Notes under the pieces: model-generated | The model's input: only the letters and a program-made list of their open reading frames with translations | Databases searched by the model: none | Told to the model about the DNA's origin: nothing | Assembly: GCF_001718195.1 (NCBI RefSeq) | Contig: NZ_MCNV01000002.1 | Coordinates: 124,001 to 188,000, forward strand | DNA from: Paraburkholderia nodosa | GTDB taxonomy: Bacteria; Pseudomonadota; Gammaproteobacteria; Burkholderiales; Burkholderiaceae | Direction: 5' to 3' | DNA length: 64,000 nt | In this document: positions 6,841 to 14,335 of the stretch, in pieces | How the letters are laid out: each line of letters starts with the position of its first letter | Numbering within the stretch: position 1 is the first letter of the stretch | Made by a program: the position numbers and the translations under genes

Positions 6841-8013
6841 TCACACGACGTTCTTTTCGACGATCGGCCGGTTTTCCAGCACGCGCGACCAGTCGAGCGA
6901 AGACAGATCCAGCGTCGTATACCGGCCGTTGAGGATCAGCTCGCTCACGCCGCGCCCGGTTGCCGGTCCCTGCTGAAGACCGTGCCCGCTGAAACCATTG
7001 GCAAACACGCAATTGTCGATAGCCGGGTGGTAACCAATGATGGCGTTCTGGTCGAGCACGTTGTACTCGTAATAACCGGACCAGCAGTTCTCCACACGCA
7101 GCGCCTCGAAGCCCGGCACGCGGTGCGCAAGCGTGGGCCAGATCACGTCGTCGAAGATGGCGTGATCGACTTCGTCGAGCGGCAGATCGTTGGGGTCGTT
7201 CTCCGCGCTCGGCGACGTTCCCGTGATGTACGTGTTGCCCTCGGGGCGGAAATACACGCCGGACGGATCGATCAGCAACGGGCAGGTGGTAAGCCGCGCC
7301 GGCGATGACACGTTGAAAATGCTGCGGCGGCGCGCATAAACCGGAATGTCGATGTCCATCATTTCCGCGAGCTTGCGCGCCCACGCGCCGGCTGCGTTCA
7401 CGAGCGTGTCGCACGCATGGCGTTCGCCGTCGCTCGCGATCACGTGCGTGACCTTGCGGCCACTGCGCACGACGCCGGTCACATCCGCCGGCACATAGCG
7501 CGCGCCGAGCGACTGCGCCTTCTTGCGCAGCGCCTGCACGAGGCCGTAGCCGTCGAACCACCCCTCGCCGCTGCGTCCATACGCACCGCTCGCGAGATCC
7601 TCGACGTTGAGCCAGGGAAACTTCGCGTGCAGCGCATCGCGCGACATGAGTTCGATGTCGGCACCAAGGCGCGTTTGCAGCGCGTGATTCTCGCGCAGCG
7701 TCGCATCGCCGGCTTCGGTGGCGAGGAAGAGATAACCGCCCTCGTGCAGATCGATCGACGGGCGGTTGCCGTTCACTTCGAGCCGCTCGCCAATGCCGCG
7801 CAGAAACTCGATGCCGAACAGCGACATCTGGATCGACAACGGCGTGGAAAACTGCTGCCGGATCGACGCGGCCGAAAGCGCCGACGACGAGCGCGCATAA
7901 CTCGGGTCGCGCTCGAACACGGTCACGGAAACCGTTGGGTCGGCTGCGCGCAGAAAGTAAGCAATAGAACTACCGATTACCCCGCCGCCAACGATAACGA
8001 CTTGAGAACTCAC
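6841..8013 (-). CDS. FAD-dependent amino-acid oxidoreductase (DAO family), probable L-pipecolate oxidase
   Basis: The GTG start at 8013 has GGAG eight bases upstream; the product has 390 residues. The dinucleotide-binding motif VVIVGGGVIGSSIAYFL opens the protein, with the acidic end of beta-2 in VFERD. DAO-family C-terminal signatures are present (GYYEYNVLDQNAIIG and NGFSGHGLQQGPATG, the latter contacting FAD). Such enzymes oxidise secondary or alpha amines such as sarcosine, glycine, D-amino acids or pipecolate. Its immediate upstream neighbour is an AmaB-like piperideine-6-carboxylate dehydrogenase 106 bp away, as for AmaA/AmaB of pseudomonads, so L-pipecolate is the likely substrate. Substrate is inference from context. 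Confidence 0.8.
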   Translation of the reverse strand: MSSQVVIVGGGVIGSSIAYFLRAADPTVSVTVFERDPSYARSSSALSAASIRQQFSTPLSIQMSLFGIEFLRGIGERLEVNGNRPSIDLHEGGYLFLATEAGDATLRENHALQTRLGADIELMSRDALHAKFPWLNVEDLASGAYGRSGEGWFDGYGLVQALRKKAQSLGARYVPADVTGVVRSGRKVTHVIASDGERHACDTLVNAAGAWARKLAEMMDIDIPVYARRRSIFNVSSPARLTTCPLLIDPSGVYFRPEGNTYITGTSPSAENDPNDLPLDEVDHAIFDDVIWPTLAHRVPGFEALRVENCWSGYYEYNVLDQNAIIGYHPAIDNCVFANGFSGHGLQQGPATGRGVSELILNGRYTTLDLSSLDWSRVLENRPIVEKNVV

Positions 8014-8119
8014 GACTTGCTCCAGATAGCGGAAAACTACAGCGCGCATGGATTGGGTTTGCGCGAATCGATCCATCGACCGGGCGCACGATGCACCCGG
8101 TCACGTACCTCAAACGCGC

Positions 8120-9619
8120 TTATTCGACGTTGAAATCGATGCCCTGTGCGAGCGGCAGCGCCGACGAATAGTTGACCGTGTTGGTCGCACGACGCATGTA
8201 AGCCTTCCACGAGTCGGATCCCGATTCGCGCCCGCCGCCCGTTTCCTTTTCGCCGCCGAACGCGCCGCCGATCTCCGCGCCGCTCGGGCCGATATTCACG
8301 TTCGCGATGCCGCAATCGCTGCCCGCGGCCGACGTGAAGCGCTCGCTCTCGCGCAGGTCCGTCGTGAATACGCACGACGACAGGCCATGGTGGGCGGCGT
8401 TGTTAGCATCGATGGCGTCGCCGAAGTCGCTGTACTTGAGGACGTAAAGAATCGGTGCGAAGGTTTCCTTCAGGACAACTTCCGTTTGCGACGGCATCTC
8501 GACAATAGCCGGGCGAACGTAGAAGCCCTTCTCGTTGCCCGCCACCGTGTGACGCTCGCCGCCGAACACCTTGCCGCCTTCGCGCTTCGCCTGCTCGAGT
8601 GCCGACTGCATGCGGGCGAACGACTGCTCGTCGATGAGCGGCCCCATCAGCGTGCCCTGCTCCAGCGGATTGCCGATCACGACCTTGCCGTAGAGCGCTT
8701 TCAGGCGCTCGACTGCCTTGTCGTACACGCTCTCGTGCACGAAGAGGCGGCGCAGCGACGTGCAGCGCTGGCCGGCCGTGCCGACCGCCGAGAACAGGAT
8801 GCCGCGCAGCGCGAGTTCGAGATCCGCTGTCGGGGAGACAATGCCTGCGTTGTTGCCGCCCAGTTCGAGCAGCGAGCGGCCGAAGCGGCGCGCGACCTCG
8901 ACGCCGACGGTGCGGCCCATTTCGGTGCTGCCCGTTGCGCTGACGATGTTCGAGCGCGGGTCCGCCACGAGCTTCGCGCCCACTTCACGGCCGCCGACCA
9001 CGAGGCTCGTGAGGCCTTCGGGCGCATCGCCGAATTCCTTCAACACGTCCTGCATGATCTTGTTGACGGCAACCGCGGTGAGCGGCGTTTTTTCCGAAGG
9101 CTTCCAGACCACAGCGTTGCCGCACACGAGCGCGAGCGCGGCGTTCCACGACCACACGGCGACCGGGAAATTGAACGCGGAAATCACGGTACACACGCCC
9201 ATCGGATGCCACGATTCGGCCATGCGGTGGCCGGGACGCTCCGAAGCAATGGTCAGACCGTAAAGCTGACGCGAGAGGCCGACCGCAAAGTCGCAGATGT
9301 CGATCATTTCCTGCACTTCGCCCAAGCCTTCCTGGAAGATCTTGCCGGTTTCCAGCGAGACGAGGCTGCCGAGCGCGCGCTTTTGTTCGCGCAGCTTGTT
9401 GCCCAGCAGGCGCACGAGTTCGCCGCGGCGCGGCGCGGGCACATTGCGCCAGGTCTTGAACGCCTCCTGCGCCTTCGCGAGCACAGCGTCGACGTCGGCC
9501 GCCGACTGGCTCGCGACGCGGCCGATCAGTTCGCCGTTGATCGGCGAATGCACGGCGATGTCGCCCGCTTCCGCGAGCTGGGAGATACCGAGATCCGAGA
9601 GGATGGAGGAGGCTTTCAT
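8120..9619 (-). CDS. amaB: ALDH7-type aldehyde dehydrogenase (L-2-aminoadipate 6-semialdehyde / piperideine-6-carboxylate dehydrogenase)
   Basis: This 499-residue NAD-dependent aldehyde dehydrogenase has the catalytic cysteine C286 in GTAGQRCTS and the general-base glutamate E252 in LLELGGNNA. The GGNNA and GQRCTSLRR forms, and FNFPVAVWSWN with KPSEKTPL, are characteristic of the ALDH7 (antiquitin/AmaB/Pcd) subgroup rather than of betaine or general ALDHs. The enzyme oxidises 2-aminoadipate 6-semialdehyde, in equilibrium with delta-1-piperideine-6-carboxylate, to 2-aminoadipate in lysine breakdown. The next gene downstream is the FAD oxidase expected to make its substrate. Two palindromes of the island's operator type (9640, 9800) lie upstream, so I expect control by the XRE-cupin regulator. 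Confidence 0.9.
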   Translation of the reverse strand: MKASSILSDLGISQLAEAGDIAVHSPINGELIGRVASQSAADVDAVLAKAQEAFKTWRNVPAPRRGELVRLLGNKLREQKRALGSLVSLETGKIFQEGLGEVQEMIDICDFAVGLSRQLYGLTIASERPGHRMAESWHPMGVCTVISAFNFPVAVWSWNAALALVCGNAVVWKPSEKTPLTAVAVNKIMQDVLKEFGDAPEGLTSLVVGGREVGAKLVADPRSNIVSATGSTEMGRTVGVEVARRFGRSLLELGGNNAGIVSPTADLELALRGILFSAVGTAGQRCTSLRRLFVHESVYDKAVERLKALYGKVVIGNPLEQGTLMGPLIDEQSFARMQSALEQAKREGGKVFGGERHTVAGNEKGFYVRPAIVEMPSQTEVVLKETFAPILYVLKYSDFGDAIDANNAAHHGLSSCVFTTDLRESERFTSAAGSDCGIANVNIGPSGAEIGGAFGGEKETGGGRESGSDSWKAYMRRATNTVNYSSALPLAQGIDFNVE

Positions 9620-9639
9620 AGGTAGAATCCCTTAAAAAA

Positions 9640-9653
9640 TTTCCGATACGAAA
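9640..9653. promoter_or_regulatory. Operator-like palindrome TTTCCGATACGAAA
   Basis: An imperfect member of the TTTCC-N4-GGAAA family, 20 bp upstream of the amaB-like start, so within the promoter or leader. A further half site TTTAGGAAA lies at 9663-9671. Its reverse strand resembles the site before the XRE regulator gene. Confidence 0.5.
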
Positions 9654-9771
9654 CATTGCTACTTTAGGAAACTATACACGCGCAATTTTGCGGCGACAAC
9701 ACGAAAATCGACGGGAATTTCGCCATGCCGCGTGTACCGCTTCCGCCCGGCTTTGCGCCATGAAAATGGCA

Positions 9772-9792
9772 TGTGCCCGCACTGCGGGCACA
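9772..9792. other. Perfect GC-rich hairpin in the amaB upstream region
   Basis: Arms TGTGCCCGC / GCGGGCACA with a 3-base loop. It lies between the binding-protein terminator and the amaB start, so it may be a second terminator or an attenuator in the amaB leader. No T run follows on either strand. Confidence 0.5.
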
Positions 9793-9799
9793 CCTTTGT

Positions 9800-9813
9800 T
9801 TTCCTATTGGAAA
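9800..9813. promoter_or_regulatory. Operator-like palindrome TTTCCTATTGGAAA
   Basis: It differs at one central base from the perfect palindrome at 14274-14287 and is flanked by TTG and CAA, extending the symmetry. It lies 180 bp upstream of the amaB-like start. Confidence 0.6.
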
Positions 9814-9822
9814 CAATGCATT

Positions 9823-9845
9823 GGGCGCCGGCAGTGCCGGCGCCC
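9823..9845 (-). terminator. Strong hairpin terminator of the binding-protein gene
   Basis: Two perfect 11-bp arms, GGGCGCCGGCA and TGCCGGCGCCC, around a single base, 25 bp beyond the stop at 9871. No T run follows, as is common for hairpin-only terminators in this group of bacteria. Confidence 0.65.
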
Positions 9846-9870
9846 TTCAAGGTAGCAGAGGCGTGTGATC

Positions 9871-11022
9871 TCAGTCCGCGGTTCGCGTCGTGACCGGCAC
9901 CCACGCCACGTTCTTGACCTGATACAGCGTCGAACTCGGGCTCTTCAGGTCGCCCTGGGCGTTGAAAGCGATCTTGCCCGTAATGCCGTCGTAGTTCGTG
10001 GCCTTGAGCGCGGCGTTGAACTGCGCGGGCGTCGCCGAGCCGGCCTTCTCCATCGCCGTGATCGCGACCCACGCCGCGTCGTAGGCGAACGGCGCGTAGG
10101 CGAGCATGTCGATGCCGTACTTCTGCTTGAACTTCGCCTCGAAGCCCCTACCCTTGGGCAGCGTGCCGAGCGGCTGGCCGTATTCCCACACCGAAGCGCC
10201 ATCGGCGGAATCGCCGGCGAGCTTGATGAAGTTCGCGTCCATGACGCCGCCGCCCGCGAGGAATTGCGCTTTCAGGCCAAGCTGGCGCATGCGCTTGACG
10301 ATCATGGCGGCCTGCGCGTCGAGGCCGCCGAAGAACACGAGATCCGGATTCGTGCGCTTGATGCTCGTGAGCTGGGCGCTGAAATCCACCGCCTTGTCGT
10401 TCGTGAACTCGCGCGCGACGATCGTGCCGCCGCTTGCCTTCACGGCCTTCTCGAACTCGTCGGCTTCACCCTGGCCGAAGGCCGTGCGGTCGTCGATGAT
10501 GGCAATGCGTTTCGCCTTCGTCACTGTCGCCGCATAGTTGCCCGCGTTGCCTGCGTTTTGCGAGTCGGTGGCGATCACGCGGTAGATGGTCGGCGCGCCG
10601 CTTTGCGTGATGGCCGGGTTGGTGGCGGCCGGCGTGATCATCGGAATGCCCGCCTTCGCATAGATCTTCGAGGCCGGCAGCGTCGTGCCCGAATTGAAGT
10701 GGCCGATCACGACGGCCACGTTGTCATCCACGAGTTGCTGCGCGACCTGCACGCCGATGCGCGGATCGCTCTGGTCATCCTGCGAGTCGATCACGAACTT
10801 GACCGGCTTGCCGCCGATGGTGGGATGCGCGGCGTTGGCTTCGTCCACGGCCAGACGCACGCCGTTCTCGATGTCCTTGCCATACGCTGCCCCGCCGCCC
10901 GTAAGCGGGCTGGCCACGCCGATCTTCACGACCATTTCCTGCGCGCTCACCGCGCCGGCAACCAACATCAACGACGCTGCGATCGCGCAGCCACGACGAG
11001 AAGCGAGGAAACGAGGAGACAT
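9871..11022 (-). CDS. Periplasmic branched-chain-type amino acid binding protein (LivK family)
   Basis: The ATG at 11022 gives 383 residues, starting with a signal peptide that ends AGAVSAQ (about residue 28). The mature part begins VVKIGVASPLTGGGAAYGKD, the opening of type I periplasmic binding proteins, with later landmarks VVIGHFNSGTTLPAS, AAATNPAIT-like PAATNPAIT and YGITGKIAF-like YDGITGKIAFNAQGD. These proteins capture Leu/Ile/Val or other amino acids and amides for a Liv-type ABC transporter. No permease or ATPase genes are nearby, so it must use a transporter encoded elsewhere. Given the island, a lysine-pathway compound is a possible ligand (inference). Copy B of the 48-bp repeat lies 133 bp upstream. 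Confidence 0.9.
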   Translation of the reverse strand: MSPRFLASRRGCAIAASLMLVAGAVSAQEMVVKIGVASPLTGGGAAYGKDIENGVRLAVDEANAAHPTIGGKPVKFVIDSQDDQSDPRIGVQVAQQLVDDNVAVVIGHFNSGTTLPASKIYAKAGIPMITPAATNPAITQSGAPTIYRVIATDSQNAGNAGNYAATVTKAKRIAIIDDRTAFGQGEADEFEKAVKASGGTIVAREFTNDKAVDFSAQLTSIKRTNPDLVFFGGLDAQAAMIVKRMRQLGLKAQFLAGGGVMDANFIKLAGDSADGASVWEYGQPLGTLPKGRGFEAKFKQKYGIDMLAYAPFAYDAAWVAITAMEKAGSATPAQFNAALKATNYDGITGKIAFNAQGDLKSPSSTLYQVKNVAWVPVTTRTAD

Positions 11023-11154
11023 GCGATATTCCTTCGGTATCTGGAGCCGGCACGTGATGCGTTCGAATGGTCGCGCGGACCTTCGGCGCACTGGATTCGT
11101 CCCGCGATGCCGAGCGGCGGGACGTAAGCGGATTGTCGGCAGCCGTGCAGGCGG

Positions 11155-11202
11155 CATCAAACGAAATCTAATCACCACGTAATGCGCTTTTCTCATCAAG
11201 CC
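11155..11202 (-). promoter_or_regulatory. 48-bp upstream repeat, copy B
   Basis: Same as copy A (6721-6768) at 45 of 48 positions, in the same orientation relative to the downstream minus-strand gene (the LivK-family protein). The three differences are single substitutions in the middle and right part. Probably a common regulatory region. Confidence 0.7.
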
Positions 11203-11434
11203 CGTCCACGCGGGGAATACGGCAAGGCGTGACGCGGCCCCGCTGGCATTGGGAAATACCCGATAACGCCGATATGCCCCCTCTGCGTGGATGTCATGCG
11301 GGCCCGGATCGGGCACACGCCAGCCCTTGCGCCGTCTGGGTTTGCGTCAGAAATCATCAACTTCGGGGCGATCGATTTACTTAGCCATGCTTGTTAATTG
11401 CTGGATGGCGCGCCAAACGTCGCGCGATACGCAA

Positions 11435-11453
11435 ATGTTATTATCGGAAACAT
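11435..11453. promoter_or_regulatory. Operator-like element before the XRE regulator gene
   Basis: The element reads ATGTTATTATCGGAAACAT; its outer arms ATGTT / AACAT pair and its reverse strand contains TTTCCGATA, shared with the 9640 site. It lies about 53 bp upstream of the regulator's start, as expected for autoregulation. Confidence 0.5.
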
Positions 11454-11506
11454 AGAGTACGATACGAACCATCAGCGAACCACCAGCGAACACCCCGAGT
11501 TCCCGA

Positions 11507-12130
11507 ATGGAAACCCCGTCCCTCAAGGCCGCCGAGAATGCTTCGGCGGAGCTGGGCAAGCGCGTCAAGGCGGCCCGGCTGAAGCACGATTACACGCTCG
11601 AGGCCGCCAGCCGCGTGTGCGGCGTGTCGCGCTCCACGCTCTCGAAGGTGGAAAACGGCGTCATGTCGCCGACGTTCGACGTGCTGCAGAAGATCGTTCA
11701 CGGTCTGAAGATCGACCTCGGCGAACTGTTCGGCTCTGCGCCCAGGCCGCGCGCGAGCGGACGCCGCGCGCTCACCCGCAAGGGCGATGGGCAACAGCAT
11801 TCAGCAGGCTGTTATCAGATGGAGTTGCTGGCGACGGAACTCGCCCACAAGGCGATGCACCCGTTTCGCATTCGCGTGACGGCGCACTCGCTCGACGAGT
11901 TCACGGAATGGGGCCGGCATGAAGGCGAGGAATTTCTCTTCATATTGAGCGGCTCGGTGTGTCTCTACTCCGAGCTTTACGCACCGACACATCTCGAAAC
12001 CGGCGACAGTCTCTATTTCGACAGCCGCACGGGGCATGCGGCCGTCTCCACGAGCGAAGAGGACGCCGAAGTCCTCTGGCTCATCAACGAACCGCACCCG
12101 GACACGCAGGACGGCGCGCCGGGCGTTTGA
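11507..12130 (+). CDS. XRE-family transcriptional regulator with C-terminal cupin domain
   Basis: The 207-residue protein has an N-terminal helix-turn-helix (about residues 14-72: GKRVKAARLKHDYTLEAASR ... SRSTLSKVENGVMSPTFDVL) and a C-terminal cupin (about 115-200, with GRHEGEEFLFILSGSVCLYS and LETGDSLYFDS). This architecture is that of sensors such as PuuR or SutR that bind a small amino-acid-derived ligand in the cupin barrel and regulate its catabolism. It sits inside the lysine-type island, and palindromes of one type occur before it, before the amaB-like gene and before the D-amino-acid dehydrogenase gene. I infer that it represses or activates all three. The start has no strong ribosome site. 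Confidence 0.85.
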   Translation: METPSLKAAENASAELGKRVKAARLKHDYTLEAASRVCGVSRSTLSKVENGVMSPTFDVLQKIVHGLKIDLGELFGSAPRPRASGRRALTRKGDGQQHSAGCYQMELLATELAHKAMHPFRIRVTAHSLDEFTEWGRHEGEEFLFILSGSVCLYSELYAPTHLETGDSLYFDSRTGHAAVSTSEEDAEVLWLINEPHPDTQDGAPGV

Positions 12131-12140
12131 TCCTTCATGC

Positions 12141-13166
12141 TTACGCGGCGTTCGCGGTCATCTTGAAGATTCCCGTGGCGTTACCCGCATCGAAGCGCAG
12201 ATCGGTCTGCCAGCGCCGCGTGACCTGATCGAACGTGCGCTTGCGCGTGATGAACTCGTAGAACGAGCCCGGCACCTCGCGCGTCACACGTTGGCCGTCC
12301 GCCGCGCGAAACTCGCGCGTCACGGTGTCGGCTCGATAGGCCGTCTGAAACACGCGGCCCGAGCGCGAAGTCTCGACGCTGGGCTTCATCGGGCGCCCCT
12401 TGGCCTTCTCGTCGTCCGAAAGCTGAAATACGTCTTCCACGCGGTCGGTCGCGTGATTGAAGGCGTTGCCTTCCGTCGCGATCCATGCCATTTCCGCCGA
12501 TTCCTGCAGCAATGTCTCGTAGTCCGAAATAGATGGCACGTCGTGCTGTCGTGCGAATGCACCGACGATCACGGGCAGCAGTTGCAGCGCCGCGTCGAGC
12601 GGCAGCGAGCCGTCGCGTTCCAGTTCGGAGAGCTGCGCCACGGCCAGCGGCGTAAGCGGATCTTTCGATGCGCCCACCACGTTCGTCACGGCTTGCTGGA
12701 ACGCCGCCGAAAAGCGCTCGGGGTGCAGCTCGCTCACGAAGAACTGCGCGATCTCGTCGGGTGCGTCTTCGTGGGCGTAGGCGCGCCCCGTCATGCCGAG
12801 CTTGTCCAGCGGATAGCGGCCATTCAGGCGAAAGCCGAGCGGCCGCAGAATGCGCGTGAACGCCGCTTCGCCGGGCGGCAGCGCGCCGTTCTGTGCCCAG
12901 CGCACCGTGCGCAACGCGCCATGGTCGAAGTACACCGCACCGCCCTGCGCCACCGTGTCGTTCGTGTACGTGCGGCCGTTGGGAGAGCGTTCCAGCAGGT
13001 CTTCGAACAGCGCCATGTTCATCGCCTGGGCGAGTTCGGCACGCGTGACGGTGCCGCTTTCCCAGTCGCCGAGCATCGACGGAAAGTTCAGCGTTGCAAA
13101 CAGGGTTTCAGTTTTCTCGCGGCCCAGCAGCGCGGACAACAAGCGTTCTACGTTCGAATTGCGCAT
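12141..13166 (-). CDS. hglS: DUF1338 2-oxoadipate dioxygenase/decarboxylase (2-hydroxyglutarate synthase, HglS/YdcJ family)
   Basis: From ATG 13166 the product has 341 residues. DUF1338 enzymes are Fe(II)-dependent and convert 2-oxoadipate to D-2-hydroxyglutarate and CO2, a late step of lysine catabolism. Candidate metal ligands are H82 (YFDHGALRT), H238 (NAFNHATDRV) and E304 (PGSFYEF). Their spacing, 156 and 66, closely mirrors the His-His-Glu triad I recall for the Pseudomonas putida enzyme (H70, H226, E294). The protein is shorter than the ~450-residue E. coli/Pseudomonas forms. An upstream ATG at 13208 is possible but adds an unlike N-terminus. It is divergent from a LysR gene, its likely regulator, and converges with the XRE gene. 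Confidence 0.85.
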   Translation of the reverse strand: MRNSNVERLLSALLGREKTETLFATLNFPSMLGDWESGTVTRAELAQAMNMALFEDLLERSPNGRTYTNDTVAQGGAVYFDHGALRTVRWAQNGALPPGEAAFTRILRPLGFRLNGRYPLDKLGMTGRAYAHEDAPDEIAQFFVSELHPERFSAAFQQAVTNVVGASKDPLTPLAVAQLSELERDGSLPLDAALQLLPVIVGAFARQHDVPSISDYETLLQESAEMAWIATEGNAFNHATDRVEDVFQLSDDEKAKGRPMKPSVETSRSGRVFQTAYRADTVTREFRAADGQRVTREVPGSFYEFITRKRTFDQVTRRWQTDLRFDAGNATGIFKMTANAA

Positions 13167-13321
13167 CACCAATCTCACAGGAAACGACCGCCTGGCGGCA
13201 GTCATCAAAGGGGCCTCTGGCCATCGGTTTCGGCCAGCTATACGTAAAACGCATTATTCAAATGGTTGCGCACCGCGTAAAGCGAGTTTAAATTGTCACT
13301 TGATGAGTTTCTGGAATCACC

Positions 13322-14233
13322 ATGCGCAAGTTCAAGATCCCGAATATCGGCGCGCTGACGGCCTTCGAAGCCGCGGCGCGGCACGAGAGCTTCACTCACG
13401 CCGCCAAGGAGCTGTTCCTCACCGAAAGCGCGGTCTCGCGCCAGATCGCCACGCTCGAATCGAATCTCGGCGTGCGCCTGTTCGTGCGCGCCAAACAGCG
13501 GGTCGTGCTCACGCGCGCGGGCCGGCTCTATAGCACCCAGGTGCGGCGTGCGCTCGAAAACCTCGATCGCGACACGCTCTCCATCATCGCGCACGGCAGC
13601 GGCGGCGGTTATCTGGAGCTCGCCGTGCTGCCGACCTTCGCGTCCGAATGGCTGCTTCCGCGCCTCAAGGACTTCTACGATCGCACGCCCGACGTGCGCG
13701 TGAACATGGGCGTGCGCACCGAGACGTTTTCGTTCGAGGAGTCGCATTTCGAAGCCGCGATCCACTACGGCAAGCCGACCTGGCCCGGCACGTCCTCCGA
13801 CTTTCTGTTCGGCGAGGAAGTGGTGCCCATCTGTTCTCCGTCACTGCTTGCGCGCCCCGTCAAGAAGGCGCACGAACTGCTCGCCTACCCGCTGCTGCAC
13901 TCCACCACGCGCCCCGACGCCTGGACGCGGTGGTTCTCCGACCTCGGCGTGGAAGACAACGCCACCATGCACGGCGTGCGCTACGAACTGCACACGATGC
14001 TGATCGCCGCGGCCGCCGCCGGCCTCGGCGTGGCGCTCGTGCCGAAGTTCTTCGTTGAAGGCCAGCTCGAGCGGTTCGGCGTCGTCATTCCGTTCGAAGC
14101 CCCTGCTATTGCCGATGGCGGCTACTACTTCGTCTATCCCACCGAACTCAGCCACGGCAAGCCACTCGAGATGTTCCGCGCGTGGCTGCTCGAGCAGGCG
14201 AGCGCCTACAACGCTTCGCAAGAGCAACGCTGA
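13322..14233 (+). CDS. LysR-family transcriptional regulator (GcvA-like)
   Basis: This 303-residue protein has the LysR winged helix at the N-terminus (ALTAFEAAARHESFTHAAKE ... SAVSRQIATLE) and a periplasmic-binding-like effector domain. The PNIGALTAFEAAARHESFT opening and the HSTTRPDAWTRWF segment place it in the GcvA subgroup, which often regulates amino-acid metabolism. It is divergent from the hglS-type gene with 155 bp between starts, the classic LysR arrangement, so hglS is its likely target and 2-oxoadipate or a precursor the likely co-inducer (inference). Confidence 0.88.
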   Translation: MRKFKIPNIGALTAFEAAARHESFTHAAKELFLTESAVSRQIATLESNLGVRLFVRAKQRVVLTRAGRLYSTQVRRALENLDRDTLSIIAHGSGGGYLELAVLPTFASEWLLPRLKDFYDRTPDVRVNMGVRTETFSFEESHFEAAIHYGKPTWPGTSSDFLFGEEVVPICSPSLLARPVKKAHELLAYPLLHSTTRPDAWTRWFSDLGVEDNATMHGVRYELHTMLIAAAAAGLGVALVPKFFVEGQLERFGVVIPFEAPAIADGGYYFVYPTELSHGKPLEMFRAWLLEQASAYNASQEQR

Positions 14234-14273
14234 TCGGCGGGTCGAGTACGCGTGATATACGATCAGAAAAAAG

Positions 14274-14287
14274 TTTCCTATAGGAAA
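14274..14287. promoter_or_regulatory. Perfect 14-bp palindrome TTTCCTATAGGAAA
   Basis: The best copy of the island's operator family, 48 bp upstream of the D-amino-acid dehydrogenase start at 14336. It probably overlaps the promoter of the dehydrogenase-ketimine reductase operon. The XRE-cupin protein is the likely ligand. Confidence 0.65.
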
Positions 14288-14335
14288 TAGTTGAGTTAGC
14301 ATCGGACCAAATCACTTCTTCGTCGCGAGACTGAC

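Noticed and set aside
8048-9625. Long open frame on the plus strand (525 codons) opposite the aldehyde dehydrogenase gene
   Set aside because: It is the antisense of a convincing ALDH gene, is rich in Arg, Ala and His with no motif, and is expected by chance in high-GC DNA.
12141-13208. ATG at 13208 as start of the DUF1338 gene
   Set aside because: It adds 14 residues unlike the family; MRNSNVERLL at 13166 resembles the usual start. The question stays open to mass spectrometry.
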